Source: DASXRU01 sp033856235 (GTDB lineage: Bacteria; Acidobacteriota; Blastocatellia; Pyrinomonadales; Pyrinomonadaceae). From it: a stretch of 64,000 bases of DNA. The DNA is taken from assembly GCA_033856235.1 (NCBI GenBank), contig JAWVFI010000032.1:38691-102690 (forward strand). Reading direction: 5' to 3'. The first letter of the stretch is position 1. Each line of letters opens with the position of its first letter. Of this stretch, positions 1 to 8,686 are shown piece by piece. The notes beneath the pieces are model-generated. The model saw nothing but the letters and a program-made list of their open reading frames with translations. It had not been told where the DNA came from and ran no database searches. The position numbers and the translations under genes are program-made.

Positions 1-1359
1 CACCCAGAGGCTGTAGATCACGCCATCGAATTCCTGCGCTGCCCGCAGCACGTCGCTGAACTGACGGGTTGATCCTTCACCCATCACGTTCGGTAGAGTG
101 CTGTCGAGCCCATCGCTCAAGAGGACAATCGCGTTACGGCCAGAGCCCTTGAACTCTTTGAAACCCTGTTCCATAGCAAAGGCAATTGAGTCGTAGAGTT
201 TGGTGCTGCCCTTGGGTTGGGCGATAGCGTTGATGCGCTCGCGTAAAACGACGCGATCGGTGGTCAACGGCGAGACGATAACCTGCGTGCCCGCGAAAGT
301 GATGACCGCAATTCGGTCGAAGGGGCGCGCCGCATCAACAAAGTGAAGCGCGGCGGTGCGAATCAGATCAATGACATCGGAAGTCGAGCCGGAGAGGTCG
401 ATCAAGAGCACCAGATTGAAAGGCGCAGCTGAGGATTCGAACTGCGCAATTTTCTGTTCGACTCCGTCCTCGAAAAGTCGGAAGTCGGTGCGTTTCAGTC
501 CGACGACCCCGCGATTCGTGCCGCGGTCGATAACGCTGACGTTGACGCTGGCCAATTGTGTATCGACCCGAATTACATCGCCCTCCGAAATTTCTTCGGG
601 AGACGATGATGGCGTGGCCGGAGTTTGAGATGGCGCGGCCCGCTCATTTCCACCTACCAGGCGCGGAGCCCGCCGCTCGGTTAGGTCATCAGGGACGACT
701 CGTTGGATTCGAGGCGGAAGTGGCGTCGACCTTGCCGTGTGCACACGTGAGGGCATCAGGGTGATGCCGCCGGTGTCAGAGTTCAGGCGGACCGTCCGGC
801 TGCCATCTCCCAGGCGCACGTGTACAGTCCCGCTTTTTCCAGAGCCGGAAAGCGTTGGCAGAGTGGAGTCGATGGTTCCGCGTCGGGACGCTGCCGTTAG
901 GTCAAAGTCGATCTGAGGAAACTCAGCGTAGATCGGTCCTGACTGCGTTTGCACCAGCAACGCTGACGGGAGATCATGAACTTTCACAATCCCGTTACCA
1001 GTGATGATGGCGGCGCGGGCCCGGGCCGGCATGCGCACAGCGAGACTGACGCCTGGCTGGTCGGTCGAGGCGCCAGTTGCCACTCGCACTGACAAGAGCC
1101 GCTCGGTTCGCTCAATAACGGCCGCCGTCCGGCTCAGTTGTCCGTTCGAGATTGCGGCAATGGAGACGTAACTCTCGTTCCAAACTTCGATGGTGACGCT
1201 GCCGCGCAGATTCTCGACCCGCAAGTTCCCGTTCTCCGGAAGGTCGGCGCGCACACCCTCAGACTCCTGGGCCCGGCCGGCATTGCCTCCGAGGCAGAAC
1301 GTCAGGATCGACAGACCGATGAGGGAGCAAATAAATCTACAGCGATTTGCCGGTCGCAT
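1..1359 (-). CDS. Exported VWA-domain protein (3' end outside window)
   Basis: Read on the minus strand from an ATG at 1359 (AAAGGAAG ribosome site just upstream), the frame stays open for 453 codons to the window edge, so the C-terminus is missing. Residues 1-31 form a signal peptide ending near GRAQE. Residues about 40-205 are beta-rich and resemble the adhesin-like DUF4097 style of repeated short strands. A Pro/Ser-rich linker (about 240-258) leads to a von Willebrand factor A domain from about 315. Its MIDAS metal site is visible as DLSGS at 321-325, with KGSTKLYD and LLSDGLDS further on. The arrangement matches the VWFA-related proteins common in Acidobacteria, which are exported and of unknown role. 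Domain call is firm; function is not known. Confidence 0.85.
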   Translation of the reverse strand, partial: MRPANRCRFICSLIGLSILTFCLGGNAGRAQESEGVRADLPENGNLRVENLRGSVTIEVWNESYVSIAAISNGQLSRTAAVIERTERLLSVRVATGASTDQPGVSLAVRMPARARAAIITGNGIVKVHDLPSALLVQTQSGPIYAEFPQIDFDLTAASRRGTIDSTLPTLSGSGKSGTVHVRLGDGSRTVRLNSDTGGITLMPSRVHTARSTPLPPRIQRVVPDDLTERRAPRLVGGNERAAPSQTPATPSSSPEEISEGDVIRVDTQLASVNVSVIDRGTNRGVVGLKRTDFRLFEDGVEQKIAQFESSAAPFNLVLLIDLSGSTSDVIDLIRTAALHFVDAARPFDRIAVITFAGTQVIVSPLTTDRVVLRERINAIAQPKGSTKLYDSIAFAMEQGFKEFKGSGRNAIVLLSDGLDSTLPNVMGEGSTRQFSDVLRAAQEFDGVIYSLWV

Positions 1360-1648
1360 TTCTACTTCCTTTGCTATTCGACAGTGAGTTCGTTTCTGGA
1401 TTCGCGCGCCCCCGCTTTGCAGGGCTGCCGCCCTGAGGTGCGCGCGAAAGTTAGGGAGACTCATTTAACGGATACAGGGTACGCCACCGGCGACCGGCTC
1501 GCAACGGCAGGGCGGAGAGCGGGAGCAGGCGGCAGGGGCAGGGGCAGGAGCAGACTACGGTAACGGCCAATCCCAAAATGATATTTCCGTCCTGCTCCTG
1601 CTCCTGCTCCTGCCTCCTGCTCCTGCCTCCTGCGCACCGCGCACAGCG
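1360..1648. repeat. Intergenic spacer with GCAGGG/CTGCTC hexamer runs
   Basis: Between the VWA gene and the PilT-type gene. A run of GGCAGG/GGGCAG units at about 1525-1556 is followed by CTGCTC/CTGCCTC units at about 1592-1634. The two runs are roughly inverted copies and could fold into a long imperfect hairpin between the two minus-strand genes. The second run ends just before the stop codon of the ATPase gene. No gene is evident. Confidence 0.55.
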
Positions 1649-2878
1649 CTATCGCTCTATCAGGTCGATGATTGAGTCTTCTTCAGGTTTAGGCGCCGCC
1701 TCAGCGGGACGCACCTTGGAGCCAAAATCAGCCAGCCGCAACAGCAGATTTCCGGAGTTGGAAGCGTAGGACAATCCAACTTCCCGAGTCACGATGCCAC
1801 TCTTGATCATTCCCTCCAACACCCCGTCAAAGGTTTGCATCCCGTCCTGATCGCCTTGCTCCATCGCATCAATCAGCGACTTGCCTTCCGACTCGCCGCG
1901 TTCGATGTATTCCTTTGTCCGCGAAGTGGCTTTCAGAATCTCAATCGCAGCCACGCGGCCCTTGTTGTCGGCGCGCGGCAGCAAGCGCTGGGAAACGATA
2001 TAGCGGAACGACTGCGACAGGCGCGTGCGAATTACCTTCTCTTCATTCTTGGGAAACACGCCGATGATGCGATCCACTGTCTTAGCAGCATCGATGGTAT
2101 GCAGAGTGGAGAGCACCAGGTGGCCGGTTTCGGCGGCTTCCAGTGCAACTTCGATAGTTTCCCGGTCACGCATTTCACCGACCAGGATAACCTTGGGCGC
2201 CTGGCGCAACGCCGCTCGCAACGCATGGGCAAAGTCGGAGGTATCGGTGTGCAGCTCTCGCTGGTGAATCGTGCAGTTCTTATGCTGATGAAGGAACTCG
2301 ATGGGATCTTCGATAGTGACGACGTGGTAATACTTGGTTTCGTTGATGAGATCGATGATTGCCGCCAGCGTGGAACTCTTTCCCGATCCCGTCGGGCCGG
2401 TTACCAGCACAATCCCGTTCTTCAGCTCGACAATGCTCTTCAACTGTTCCGGAAGATCCAGCTCTTCGAAGCGCGGCGGATTTGAGGGAATGACCCGCAT
2501 GACAATCGCGTGGGTTCCGCGTTGCATAAAGATGTTCACGCGAAAGCGCGCCAACCCTGCGACACCGTAAGAGAGATCGGTGGAACCATGCTTTTCCAGA
2601 TTGCGGGCCGCGCCAACGTCCTGACCCGCGCGCAGGTGGCTGGCGATGATCAGTTTGGCAATGCCCGCAGTGTGGGCTGGCGTTAGTTTCTCCAGCCCGG
2701 GAATGTTGACTCCCTGCAGGTTTCCCACCAGTTCTATTTGCGGCGGACGCCCCGGGGAGAAAATTAAGTCGCTGACCTTGCCGGAAACAGCCAGCATACT
2801 CCGCAGAACGTTTTCGAAGTTCGTCACTGCATTGGGGGCCGGGACTTCTTTCAGGGCATCAGGTGATTCAAGTGTCAT
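1649..2878 (-). CDS. PilT-type twitching motility / secretion ATPase
   Basis: Hexameric ATPase of the PilT/PilU branch, which powers retraction of type IV pili at the inner membrane. In the 409-aa product the Walker A motif GPTGSGKSS lies at 161-169, the Asp-box TIEDPIEF near 188-195, Walker B as VILVGEMRD at 230-238 and the His-box HLVLSTLHT at 253-261. A PilT-like N-terminal domain (about 20-130) precedes them, and the C-terminal 60 residues are extended with acidic sequence ending in SIIDLIER. No other pilus genes adjoin it; the nearest related operon is at 27.7-35.9 kb. It lacks the zinc-binding Cys pairs of GspE/PilB ATPases, which supports the PilT side. PilT versus PilU cannot be settled from sequence alone. 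Confidence 0.9.
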   Translation of the reverse strand: MTLESPDALKEVPAPNAVTNFENVLRSMLAVSGKVSDLIFSPGRPPQIELVGNLQGVNIPGLEKLTPAHTAGIAKLIIASHLRAGQDVGAARNLEKHGSTDLSYGVAGLARFRVNIFMQRGTHAIVMRVIPSNPPRFEELDLPEQLKSIVELKNGIVLVTGPTGSGKSSTLAAIIDLINETKYYHVVTIEDPIEFLHQHKNCTIHQRELHTDTSDFAHALRAALRQAPKVILVGEMRDRETIEVALEAAETGHLVLSTLHTIDAAKTVDRIIGVFPKNEEKVIRTRLSQSFRYIVSQRLLPRADNKGRVAAIEILKATSRTKEYIERGESEGKSLIDAMEQGDQDGMQTFDGVLEGMIKSGIVTREVGLSYASNSGNLLLRLADFGSKVRPAEAAPKPEEDSIIDLIER

Positions 2879-2955
2879 AAGTAAGGAAAAGGCTCTCTAT
2901 CGCGAGCAGGCAGTCAAATAATATCGCCTAATTTCGCCAGGGAACGAACGCCAGG

Positions 2956-2984
2956 TTGGTAGCGTACATCATATTGAGTGTTAT
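2956..2984 (+). promoter_or_regulatory. Candidate sigma-70 promoter for the 3039 ORF
   Basis: TTGGTA at 2956-2961 and TGTTAT at 2979-2984 with a 17-base spacer, each matching four of six consensus positions. It would start transcription about 45 bases upstream of the ATG at 3039. Moderate match only. Confidence 0.3.
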
Positions 2985-3038
2985 GCTGAGATTGTTTTCA
3001 CAGCATTCCGGGAATTCAACAGAAAGGCGCTGGAACAA

Positions 3039-3296
3039 ATGGCAACTTATCGAGATCCAATACGTTGTTTTGCTCCACTGGAAGTAGTCGAGCGCCTGCT
3101 GGAGATTCGCGCTGAAGCGGGTTACCTCCCCGCCATCTTTCTCCTTTCACCGGATGACCTGGCAGCGTCGCTTGATGCCTGTGGCTTTGATGTTTACTCC
3201 TTTAGAGGACCAGAAACGGAAATCCATTTTGGAGATTATCGCGGGCCAATGGCTCCGGGTGGTGACCAGGCTCACTGCCGGCCGCGAACGCATTAG
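3039..3296 (+). CDS. Small hypothetical protein (85 aa)
   Basis: I do not recognise this family. The 85-residue product has a plausible globular composition (two amphipathic helices around residues 12-26 and 36-48, then a strand-rich tail with FDVYSFRGPE) and no signal peptide or membrane segment. It is the only plus-strand ORF between two minus-strand genes. An AAAGG sequence lies 13 bases before the ATG and a weak promoter about 55 bases before it. The 3' end approaches the phosphatase gene tail to tail. It may be real or chance; the composition is more protein-like than the overlapping antisense frames. Confidence 0.45.
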   Translation: MATYRDPIRCFAPLEVVERLLEIRAEAGYLPAIFLLSPDDLAASLDACGFDVYSFRGPETEIHFGDYRGPMAPGGDQAHCRPRTH

Positions 3297-3316
3297 AGTT
3301 TGACCGGCCGGCGGGC

Positions 3317-4633
3317 TCAAGGTCCTTCGACCGCAATCGCCTTGATGATAAAGAATGTAATGTCATCGGTGGCTCCCAGGCCACCGGTCCACTCGATCAT
3401 GTCGTCGTGAATAAAATCGATCAGCGCCCGTGCGGGTAGGTGCCGGCCATTTCTCGCCGCGCGCACCAAACGCTGGGTTCCATACTCCTCACCCTCAGCA
3501 TTGTTAGCTTCGGTAACTCCATCAGTGTAAAGCAACAATAACTGACCTGGCTCAAGCGTCAGGTAGTGAGCGTAGTAGCGGGTATCGCGAAACATTCCCA
3601 AGGGCACTCCACCACTCTCAATAAATCGCACTTCTCCGGCTACGTCCATTAGCAGCGGGGGGCAGTGGCCGGCGTTCGTATAAGTAAGCGTGCGATTGGT
3701 AGCATCCAGCAAACCATAAAAAGCGGTAACGAATTGATTGCGCTCTATGGACTCCCAAAGCAGGTAGTTGACCTTCGACATTGAGATCTGAGCCGAATAG
3801 CCAATGTGCGTGGCGGCCCGCAAGCTGGCGCGCAGAAAGGCCATCAGCAACGCCGCGGGCACACCCTTGCCGGACACGTCGGCGATCACTATGCCAATCT
3901 GATCGTTGTAAATCCGTACCCAATCGTAATAATCGCCGGAGACTTCCTCCGTGGGAAAGTTGTAGGCGCTGATATCGAAGCCTTCCAGAATAGGATCGTG
4001 CGCGGGGAGCAGTCCCAACTGCACCTGGCGTGCGACTTCGAGCTGTCCTTCCAATCTTTTCTTTTCAATCATCTGCTCATGCAGCATGACTTTCTCAATG
4101 ATGATGGCGACCTGGGAGGCCAGCATCATCAAGACTTCCAGATCCGCGGCGGAGTAAGCGTTCAGTTGATCGCTCTCCAGATCGAAAACGCCAATCACTT
4201 CATCATTCGAAACAATCGGCGCCACCATTTCCGATCGAGTGCGTTCACGCGCATTAATGTAAATGGGGTCGTTGCGCACGTCCGGAGAGATGACCGGTTC
4301 GCCGCTTAAAGCGACGTGACCGATGATGCCCTCGCCCATCTTCAACCTGAGTTCCGTCAATTCCCCGATGTCGTAACCTCGGACCGTTTCGGTGGTGAAC
4401 ACGTTAATGTCACCCGAATCCGTCAGGGCAGGTTTTTGCACGGACTTCAGCAAATAGATTCCGGCGGCGTCGTAAGGGATTACCGAATCCAGCGTGTCCA
4501 TCACCAGGTTCAGGACTTCCGCCAGGTCGAGAGAACGGCTGATGCGCTTGGTAATGTCCAGCAGCATGCGCAACTTGTCCGTGACCGTTAGGCCCGGAGC
4601 CGCGACTACCGGTTCTTCAAAAGATTTTGCCAT
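3317..4633 (-). CDS. GAF-domain PP2C/SpoIIE serine phosphatase (RsbU-like)
   Basis: Predicted cytoplasmic protein-serine phosphatase of the RsbU/SpoIIE type, which usually dephosphorylates an anti-sigma-antagonist or similar partner. Residues about 20-190 form a GAF sensor domain, about 190-225 a helical linker (KKRLEGQLEVARQVQ), and about 235-435 the PPM catalytic domain with the metal-binding motifs SGDYYDW and IADVSGKGVPAALLM and the later YTDGVTEAN and TDDITFFI. No membrane segment is seen. The ATG at 4633 is preferred; a TTG at 4645 directly after the stop of the upstream ImmA-like gene is the alternative. The tight junction with that gene suggests co-transcription with the XRE/ImmA pair, so the phosphatase may be an output or partner of that regulator. 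Function of the partner is inference. Confidence 0.9.
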   Translation of the reverse strand: MAKSFEEPVVAAPGLTVTDKLRMLLDITKRISRSLDLAEVLNLVMDTLDSVIPYDAAGIYLLKSVQKPALTDSGDINVFTTETVRGYDIGELTELRLKMGEGIIGHVALSGEPVISPDVRNDPIYINARERTRSEMVAPIVSNDEVIGVFDLESDQLNAYSAADLEVLMMLASQVAIIIEKVMLHEQMIEKKRLEGQLEVARQVQLGLLPAHDPILEGFDISAYNFPTEEVSGDYYDWVRIYNDQIGIVIADVSGKGVPAALLMAFLRASLRAATHIGYSAQISMSKVNYLLWESIERNQFVTAFYGLLDATNRTLTYTNAGHCPPLLMDVAGEVRFIESGGVPLGMFRDTRYYAHYLTLEPGQLLLLYTDGVTEANNAEGEEYGTQRLVRAARNGRHLPARALIDFIHDDMIEWTGGLGATDDITFFIIKAIAVEGP

Positions 4634-4645
4634 GCTACGCAGCAA

Positions 4646-5263
4646 TTATACGTGGTCGGCTCCCCGGCTGGAAATCTTCTTGTAACTCGCCCACAGCCTC
4701 GTCACTTTGAGACGATATTCAACCAGTTCCCGGCTGACGCCAAAGTGCTTGCCGATCTCGGGCGAGCGTTTCCCGCTGAGCAGGAACCGCCGCAGAGCGC
4801 CATACGGCACCAGTGCGGCCGCCCCAATCGCGTAAGCGGCCTCTTCATCCGCATGATTGTATTCGCGCGCCACCGTGCGCCCGCGGTTGTCCTGGGCGAC
4901 AATCGCCAGCCGGTTGGGTTTATGTCCCAGGAACACGTGACAGATCTCTTCCATCAAGGTCGCGCAATTTCGGCGTCGCCCGTGTGTGGGATTCAAAATT
5001 ACGAGACGCCAGCCATTGGGAAGCGGATGCGCGCAGGCGCCGCCGGACCACTTTTCCGCAGCGTCGCCTAAAAGGTGTTCTCGCGTTTCTTTGGTCAGCC
5101 CCTCTATTTGGGCAAATTCCACCACCAGTAGTCGGGCGTAATGAGCCAGCTTGAACGGATCAAGCGCGTCGGTCTCCCGCAAGCGCGCGAAGTCCCTCAG
5201 CCCCAGGGCGCGCAGTTCATACTGGCGCCGTTTCTGGGTAGGCGGCAAGACCAAACCTTCCAT
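4646..5263 (-). CDS. ImmA/IrrE-like protein with altered zinc motif
   Basis: Resembles the ImmA/IrrE metallopeptidases (COG2856) that cleave XRE-family repressors. In the 205-aa product the segment LMEEICHVFLGH (103-114) aligns with the usual L-x-HExxH-x-x-LGH signature, but the first zinc-binding histidine is a glutamate (E105). E106 and H109 are kept, and the downstream third-ligand region is ADEEAAYAIGAAALVP (138-153). It may therefore be catalytically dead, bind metal differently, or act as a sensor only. The C-terminus (about 168-192) looks like a helix-turn-helix. The gene lies 51 bases behind an XRE regulator on the same strand, the classical pairing for this family, and abuts the phosphatase gene. 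Family call is good; activity is doubtful. Confidence 0.75.
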   Translation of the reverse strand: MEGLVLPPTQKRRQYELRALGLRDFARLRETDALDPFKLAHYARLLVVEFAQIEGLTKETREHLLGDAAEKWSGGACAHPLPNGWRLVILNPTHGRRRNCATLMEEICHVFLGHKPNRLAIVAQDNRGRTVAREYNHADEEAAYAIGAAALVPYGALRRFLLSGKRSPEIGKHFGVSRELVEYRLKVTRLWASYKKISSRGADHV

Positions 5264-5314
5264 GGAGTTATTATAGATGGTCGCGGCGTATCCGCGGGGA
5301 TCGGCTAGTGCAGA

Positions 5315-5728
5315 TTAGCGGCGCTGACGCGACGGTTTGTCGCCGGTCCGGCTGAATTGCGTATAAGCAACCCGGAAGAGTTCGGAAAGCGCCCGGGCGG
5401 TCTCCGGCGAGAGGTTACGGTCCGCGCGCAAATGCGCTTCCACTATTTCCGGAGTCGATTCATGAGGGAAATAAACGACGGCCTCGGCGCCTTCATTGTT
5501 CTGCTGGCGCGAAGCCATGATGCGATCGAGCGGCATGTCCAGCCACGCAGTCAACCGGGCAATGTTTTCGGCATCCGGTTTTCCGGTGCCGTTTTCGATG
5601 CGTGAAAGGGTGGAGGCGGAAACTCCGGTTTGATCCGCCACATCGCGCAGGCTCAGGCCCTGTTCTTCGCGGCGGCGTTTTACCGCGCGACCCAACTCGC
5701 TGGTGTTCACCAGGTTCTTCTGCGGCAT
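5315..5728 (-). CDS. XRE-family transcriptional regulator
   Basis: DNA-binding regulator of 137 aa. The helix-turn-helix occupies about residues 10-65, with the core SLRDVADQTGVSASTLSRIE and the following GKPDAENIARLTAWLD helices typical of Cro/C1 repressors. The remaining half is an uncharacterised, partly acidic tail. The ATG at 5728 is chosen over the one at 5761 because AAAGGAGAG sits 8 bases before it. It is followed by the ImmA-like gene, suggesting a repressor/anti-repressor pair, and is divergent from the isochorismatase-type gene at 5866, so its operator may lie in 5729-5865. The target genes are not evident from sequence. Confidence 0.88.
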   Translation of the reverse strand: MPQKNLVNTSELGRAVKRRREEQGLSLRDVADQTGVSASTLSRIENGTGKPDAENIARLTAWLDMPLDRIMASRQQNNEGAEAVVYFPHESTPEIVEAHLRADRNLSPETARALSELFRVAYTQFSRTGDKPSRQRR

Positions 5729-5865
5729 CTCAAACTCTCCTTTCCAATCGTAACGCGGCAAACCATATCACGTTCCGGGTTTTAGTGGCAAGACTCTGTT
5801 TTATCACTGCAACAGACTGGTCGTGGTAAGCTTGACGTGATTCCTTTTCGCAGGAGACCGTGAAT

Positions 5866-6483
5866 ATGGCTGGAACGACTGAAGATCTGCATGGCAACGC
5901 ACCCGACAAGTCGGATATTGCGCTGCTGCTTATAGACGTCATCAACGATATGGAGTTTAAGGGCGGCGCTGAACTTCTGCGAAACGCCCTGCCCATGGCC
6001 CATAAAATTGCGGCCCTCAAAGAACGTGCGCGCGAGCAGGGCATTCCCGTGATCTACGTCAACGATAATTTCGGGAAGTGGCGCTCCGATTTCAAGCAGA
6101 CGCTGGAGCACTGCCTGCACGACGGCTGTCGCGGCAAGGCAGTAGCCGAACTCCTGCAACCGGGTGAGGATGACTACTTTGTCCTGAAACCAAAGCATTC
6201 GGGATTCTTCTCAACTACTCTGGAAATCCTGTTGGAGTACCTGGAAGTGAAGACTCTGATCCTGACCGGGATTGCGGGAAACAACTGCGTGCTGTTTACC
6301 GCGAACGATGCCTACATGCGCGACTTTCAACTCGTCGTCCCGGCGGATTGCGTGTCTTCCATTGCAGCAGCAGACAATGAAGAGGCGTTGCAGCAAATGG
6401 AAAAAGTCCTGAAGGCTGATATCGCACCCTCGACCGAGCTCGATTTTTCTCGAATGAAAGCCGCGCTGCGAAATCCATCGTGA
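5866..6483 (+). CDS. Isochorismatase-family cysteine hydrolase
   Basis: Alpha/beta hydrolase of the isochorismatase/nicotinamidase superfamily, 205 aa, cytoplasmic. The catalytic triad can be read as D24 in LLIDVIND, K108 in VLKPKHSGFF and C141 in GIAGNNCVLFTA; the cis-peptide region TGIAG precedes the cysteine. The Asn-Asn-Cys context differs from PncA and from pyrazinamidases, so the substrate (an amide, carbamate or enol ether) cannot be named. The ATG at 5866 fits an AGGAG 9 bases upstream better than the GTG at 5860. It is transcribed divergently from the XRE regulator and followed by a dispersed inverted repeat. Confidence 0.88.
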   Translation: MAGTTEDLHGNAPDKSDIALLLIDVINDMEFKGGAELLRNALPMAHKIAALKERAREQGIPVIYVNDNFGKWRSDFKQTLEHCLHDGCRGKAVAELLQPGEDDYFVLKPKHSGFFSTTLEILLEYLEVKTLILTGIAGNNCVLFTANDAYMRDFQLVVPADCVSSIAAADNEEALQQMEKVLKADIAPSTELDFSRMKAALRNPS

Positions 6484-6530
6484 CACCGCCAGTTCGAAGC
6501 CGAGAACCGAGACTGGAGAAGAGCGGTTTA

Positions 6531-6640
6531 GTTCGCGTTACTTCGTGAGGTTAGTGTTACTTCGTGAATCGTGTGCTGAGGAATCGGAGGCATACGAGCC
6601 ACGAAATTACACTAACCCCACGAAACGACGCGAAATTACG
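6531..6640. repeat. TTCGTG-rich inverted repeat, copy A
   Basis: Left arm contains GTTAGTGTTACTTCGTG followed by AATCGTGTGCT; right arm contains CCACGAAATTACACTAAC. The outer 17 bases pair with two mismatches. A second copy with different arm detail but the same TTCGTGAATCGTG core and CCACGAAA start lies at 14200-14297. Non-coding, dispersed, hairpin-forming. Confidence 0.75.
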
Positions 6641-6669
6641 GTTCCTAACCCGGAGCCGCCCCCGTAGGG

Positions 6670-6711
6670 AAAACAAAAAAGAGGCCGCTTCCTTTTCCGG
6701 GAAGCGGCCTC
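6670..6711 (-). terminator. Rho-independent terminator of the S41 protease gene
   Basis: A 12-bp perfect stem (GAGGCCGCTTCC at 6681-6692 with its complement at 6700-6711) and a 7-base loop, followed on the minus strand by a T-rich tract (complement of 6670-6680). It lies 26 bases after the stop codon at 6737. Confidence 0.9.
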
Positions 6712-6736
6712 TCCTATTTGAAACTGCAATTCCTGC

Positions 6737-8473
6737 CTAGGGCTGGATCCGCGCGCGACTCGCGGTCATTGCCAACTCACGAGCGCGGGGAACAACTTCC
6801 ACCGCCTTGGCGACCTGCGGATCTTCCTTCATCAGCACCTGCAACGCGGTGACGCTGCCATACGCCGCGGTCACGATGTCCCAGCGCAACTGGCCTTCGA
6901 CATAGGAACGGTTGCGATCCAGCTGCGGCAGCAACGTCTTCAAGTCGGCGTCCTTTGCCACAAAGTCTTTGAAAGCTTTGAAGAGCGCGTCCGTAACGGG
7001 GAAATCATTGGGCACTAAGTTGTGACCAAACTCAATTCCTCGATCCACTCGGTATTTTTCAAAGCCAGGCACCCGGCCATTTACCAAATCGCGAGTGAAG
7101 AAGAACATCGGATGCCGCAAGCGATTTTGGACCAGGGTCAGATTCGCTTGTTTGATTGCCTCGTCCGGCGTGATGCCGCCGCCGCCATACACCGGCCGGC
7201 CGGTATCGGTGCGGCTTTCCGGACCTGAAGGTTTGAACTCCGTCTCTTTCTGATCGAGGCGATTGGTGCCGCCCCGCGTGTAATAATCATAGAACCCGCC
7301 GTTGGAATAGTCGCGCTGAATCAGGCGACCTGAAGGCGTGAAATATTTTGCCGAAGTCAGCGTCAGCCCGGTTCCATATTCAAGCGGGATAATGCTCTGG
7401 ACCAGACCCTTACCGAAGCTTGTTTCGCCCACTATCAGCGCCCGGTCATGGTCCTGCATGGCCCCGGCAACTATCTCGGAAGCCGACGCAGTGTTCACGT
7501 TGACCAGAATAACGAGGGGCACCTGATCCGGGCTGCTGTTCTGCGACTCGTAGATGTGGTCGTTTCTTTTACCGTCGCGGCCCTTCTGCGTCAGGATTAA
7601 TTTGCCGCTGGGCAGGAACGTCTGCGCAACCTTGATTGCCTGATCGAGAAATCCACCGGGATTGTCTCGCAGATCGAGCACCAGCGATGTCATGCCCTGC
7701 GAATGCAATTCCTGCAATCTGTCCTGCAGTTCTTCTGAGGTTGAGTAATTAAAACCGTGTCTCATGTCAATGTAGCCGACGCCCGGACGAATCATGTACG
7801 CATCGGGCACCGAAGGCTGCGGCACGGCGTCGCGGGTGATTTCAACCGTATCAACTCTCCCGTTAGCGGCCCGCGTCACGGTTACTTTGACGGTCGTTCC
7901 TCGCGGTCCGCGTATTTTGTCACGCACTTCGAGCGAGCCTTTGCCGCGCATCTTCACTCCGTCCACTTCGTCGATGCGGTCACCAAAGCGCAGCCCCGCA
8001 CGCGCGGCCGGCGCGTTCTCAAATGTCGCCGCCACATAGGTGTCGGTTAGTTCGCCGGTGGTGTAGTTTTGAATCGAAGCCCCGATCCCCGAATATTCCG
8101 AGTGCTGCTCGGACTTCATTTCATCGAACTCTTCCTTGTCGTAGTAGTTCGAATGCGGATCGAGCGATCGCAGCATGCCGATGATGGACGACTTGAAAAC
8201 GTTGTTGTAGTCCAGCTTCTTGCCGTCTATGTAGTTTTCCTGAATTAGGGTTAGTGCCTCGCTAAAATCCTGCTCCACGGCCTCAGTGGCGTCCGCGGCC
8301 GGCCGCGCCGCCGGACGGCGAGCAGCAGTGGTTCCGGGGGCTGGTTTCACTGGGGTAGAGGTTCTTCCAGTTTGCCCCGGTGTTTGATCGCGCCGCTGGG
8401 CGAGTACAAAAGCCGGCAGAGTAAGAGCTACGAGGAGTAACGACAGAATCGCCGCAGAGAATCTATTCTTCAC
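6737..8473 (-). CDS. S41-family C-terminal processing protease
   Basis: Exported serine protease of the CtpA/Tsp family, 578 aa, acting in the periplasm. Signal peptide at residues 1-25 (ends VLAQR), a Pro/Ala-rich linker to about 62, a PDZ domain at about 115-205, and the S41 catalytic core at about 225-400. The catalytic dyad reads as Ser330 in TASASE and Lys355 in SFGKG, 25 residues apart as in E. coli Tsp. The C-terminal 170 residues are an extra helical domain of unknown role. Start is GTG at 8473 with AGAGG 7 bases upstream. It has its own predicted promoter and a strong terminator, so it is probably monocistronic, though it lies just downstream of kdsC. Confidence 0.93.
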   Translation of the reverse strand: MKNRFSAAILSLLLVALTLPAFVLAQRRDQTPGQTGRTSTPVKPAPGTTAARRPAARPAADATEAVEQDFSEALTLIQENYIDGKKLDYNNVFKSSIIGMLRSLDPHSNYYDKEEFDEMKSEQHSEYSGIGASIQNYTTGELTDTYVAATFENAPAARAGLRFGDRIDEVDGVKMRGKGSLEVRDKIRGPRGTTVKVTVTRAANGRVDTVEITRDAVPQPSVPDAYMIRPGVGYIDMRHGFNYSTSEELQDRLQELHSQGMTSLVLDLRDNPGGFLDQAIKVAQTFLPSGKLILTQKGRDGKRNDHIYESQNSSPDQVPLVILVNVNTASASEIVAGAMQDHDRALIVGETSFGKGLVQSIIPLEYGTGLTLTSAKYFTPSGRLIQRDYSNGGFYDYYTRGGTNRLDQKETEFKPSGPESRTDTGRPVYGGGGITPDEAIKQANLTLVQNRLRHPMFFFTRDLVNGRVPGFEKYRVDRGIEFGHNLVPNDFPVTDALFKAFKDFVAKDADLKTLLPQLDRNRSYVEGQLRWDIVTAAYGSVTALQVLMKEDPQVAKAVEVVPRARELAMTASRARIQP

Positions 8474-8555
8474 AAGGAACCTCTTTTAGGATGCCAGGAT
8501 AAAACTATTGCCGCACCGGGGAGTCCGCTTGCACGGCCATTCGCCGAGTTTGGTA

Positions 8556-8584
8556 ATACTAACGGATGCCGTCGGCCCGGGCAA
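8556..8584 (-). promoter_or_regulatory. Candidate sigma-70 promoter of the S41 protease gene
   Basis: On the minus strand TTGCCC (8584-8579), a 17-base spacer, then TAGTAT (8561-8556). Four of six matches in each box. About 80 bases upstream of the GTG start. Confidence 0.35.
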
Positions 8585-8686
8585 GGTTGCAGGTTGGAAA
8601 GAGAAAAAGGACGGCGATCGGGTCCGTCTTCGGGCGTTCGGATTCTTCACATGCCTTGTCCCGTAGGGCAGTTAGCCGACAAGCGA

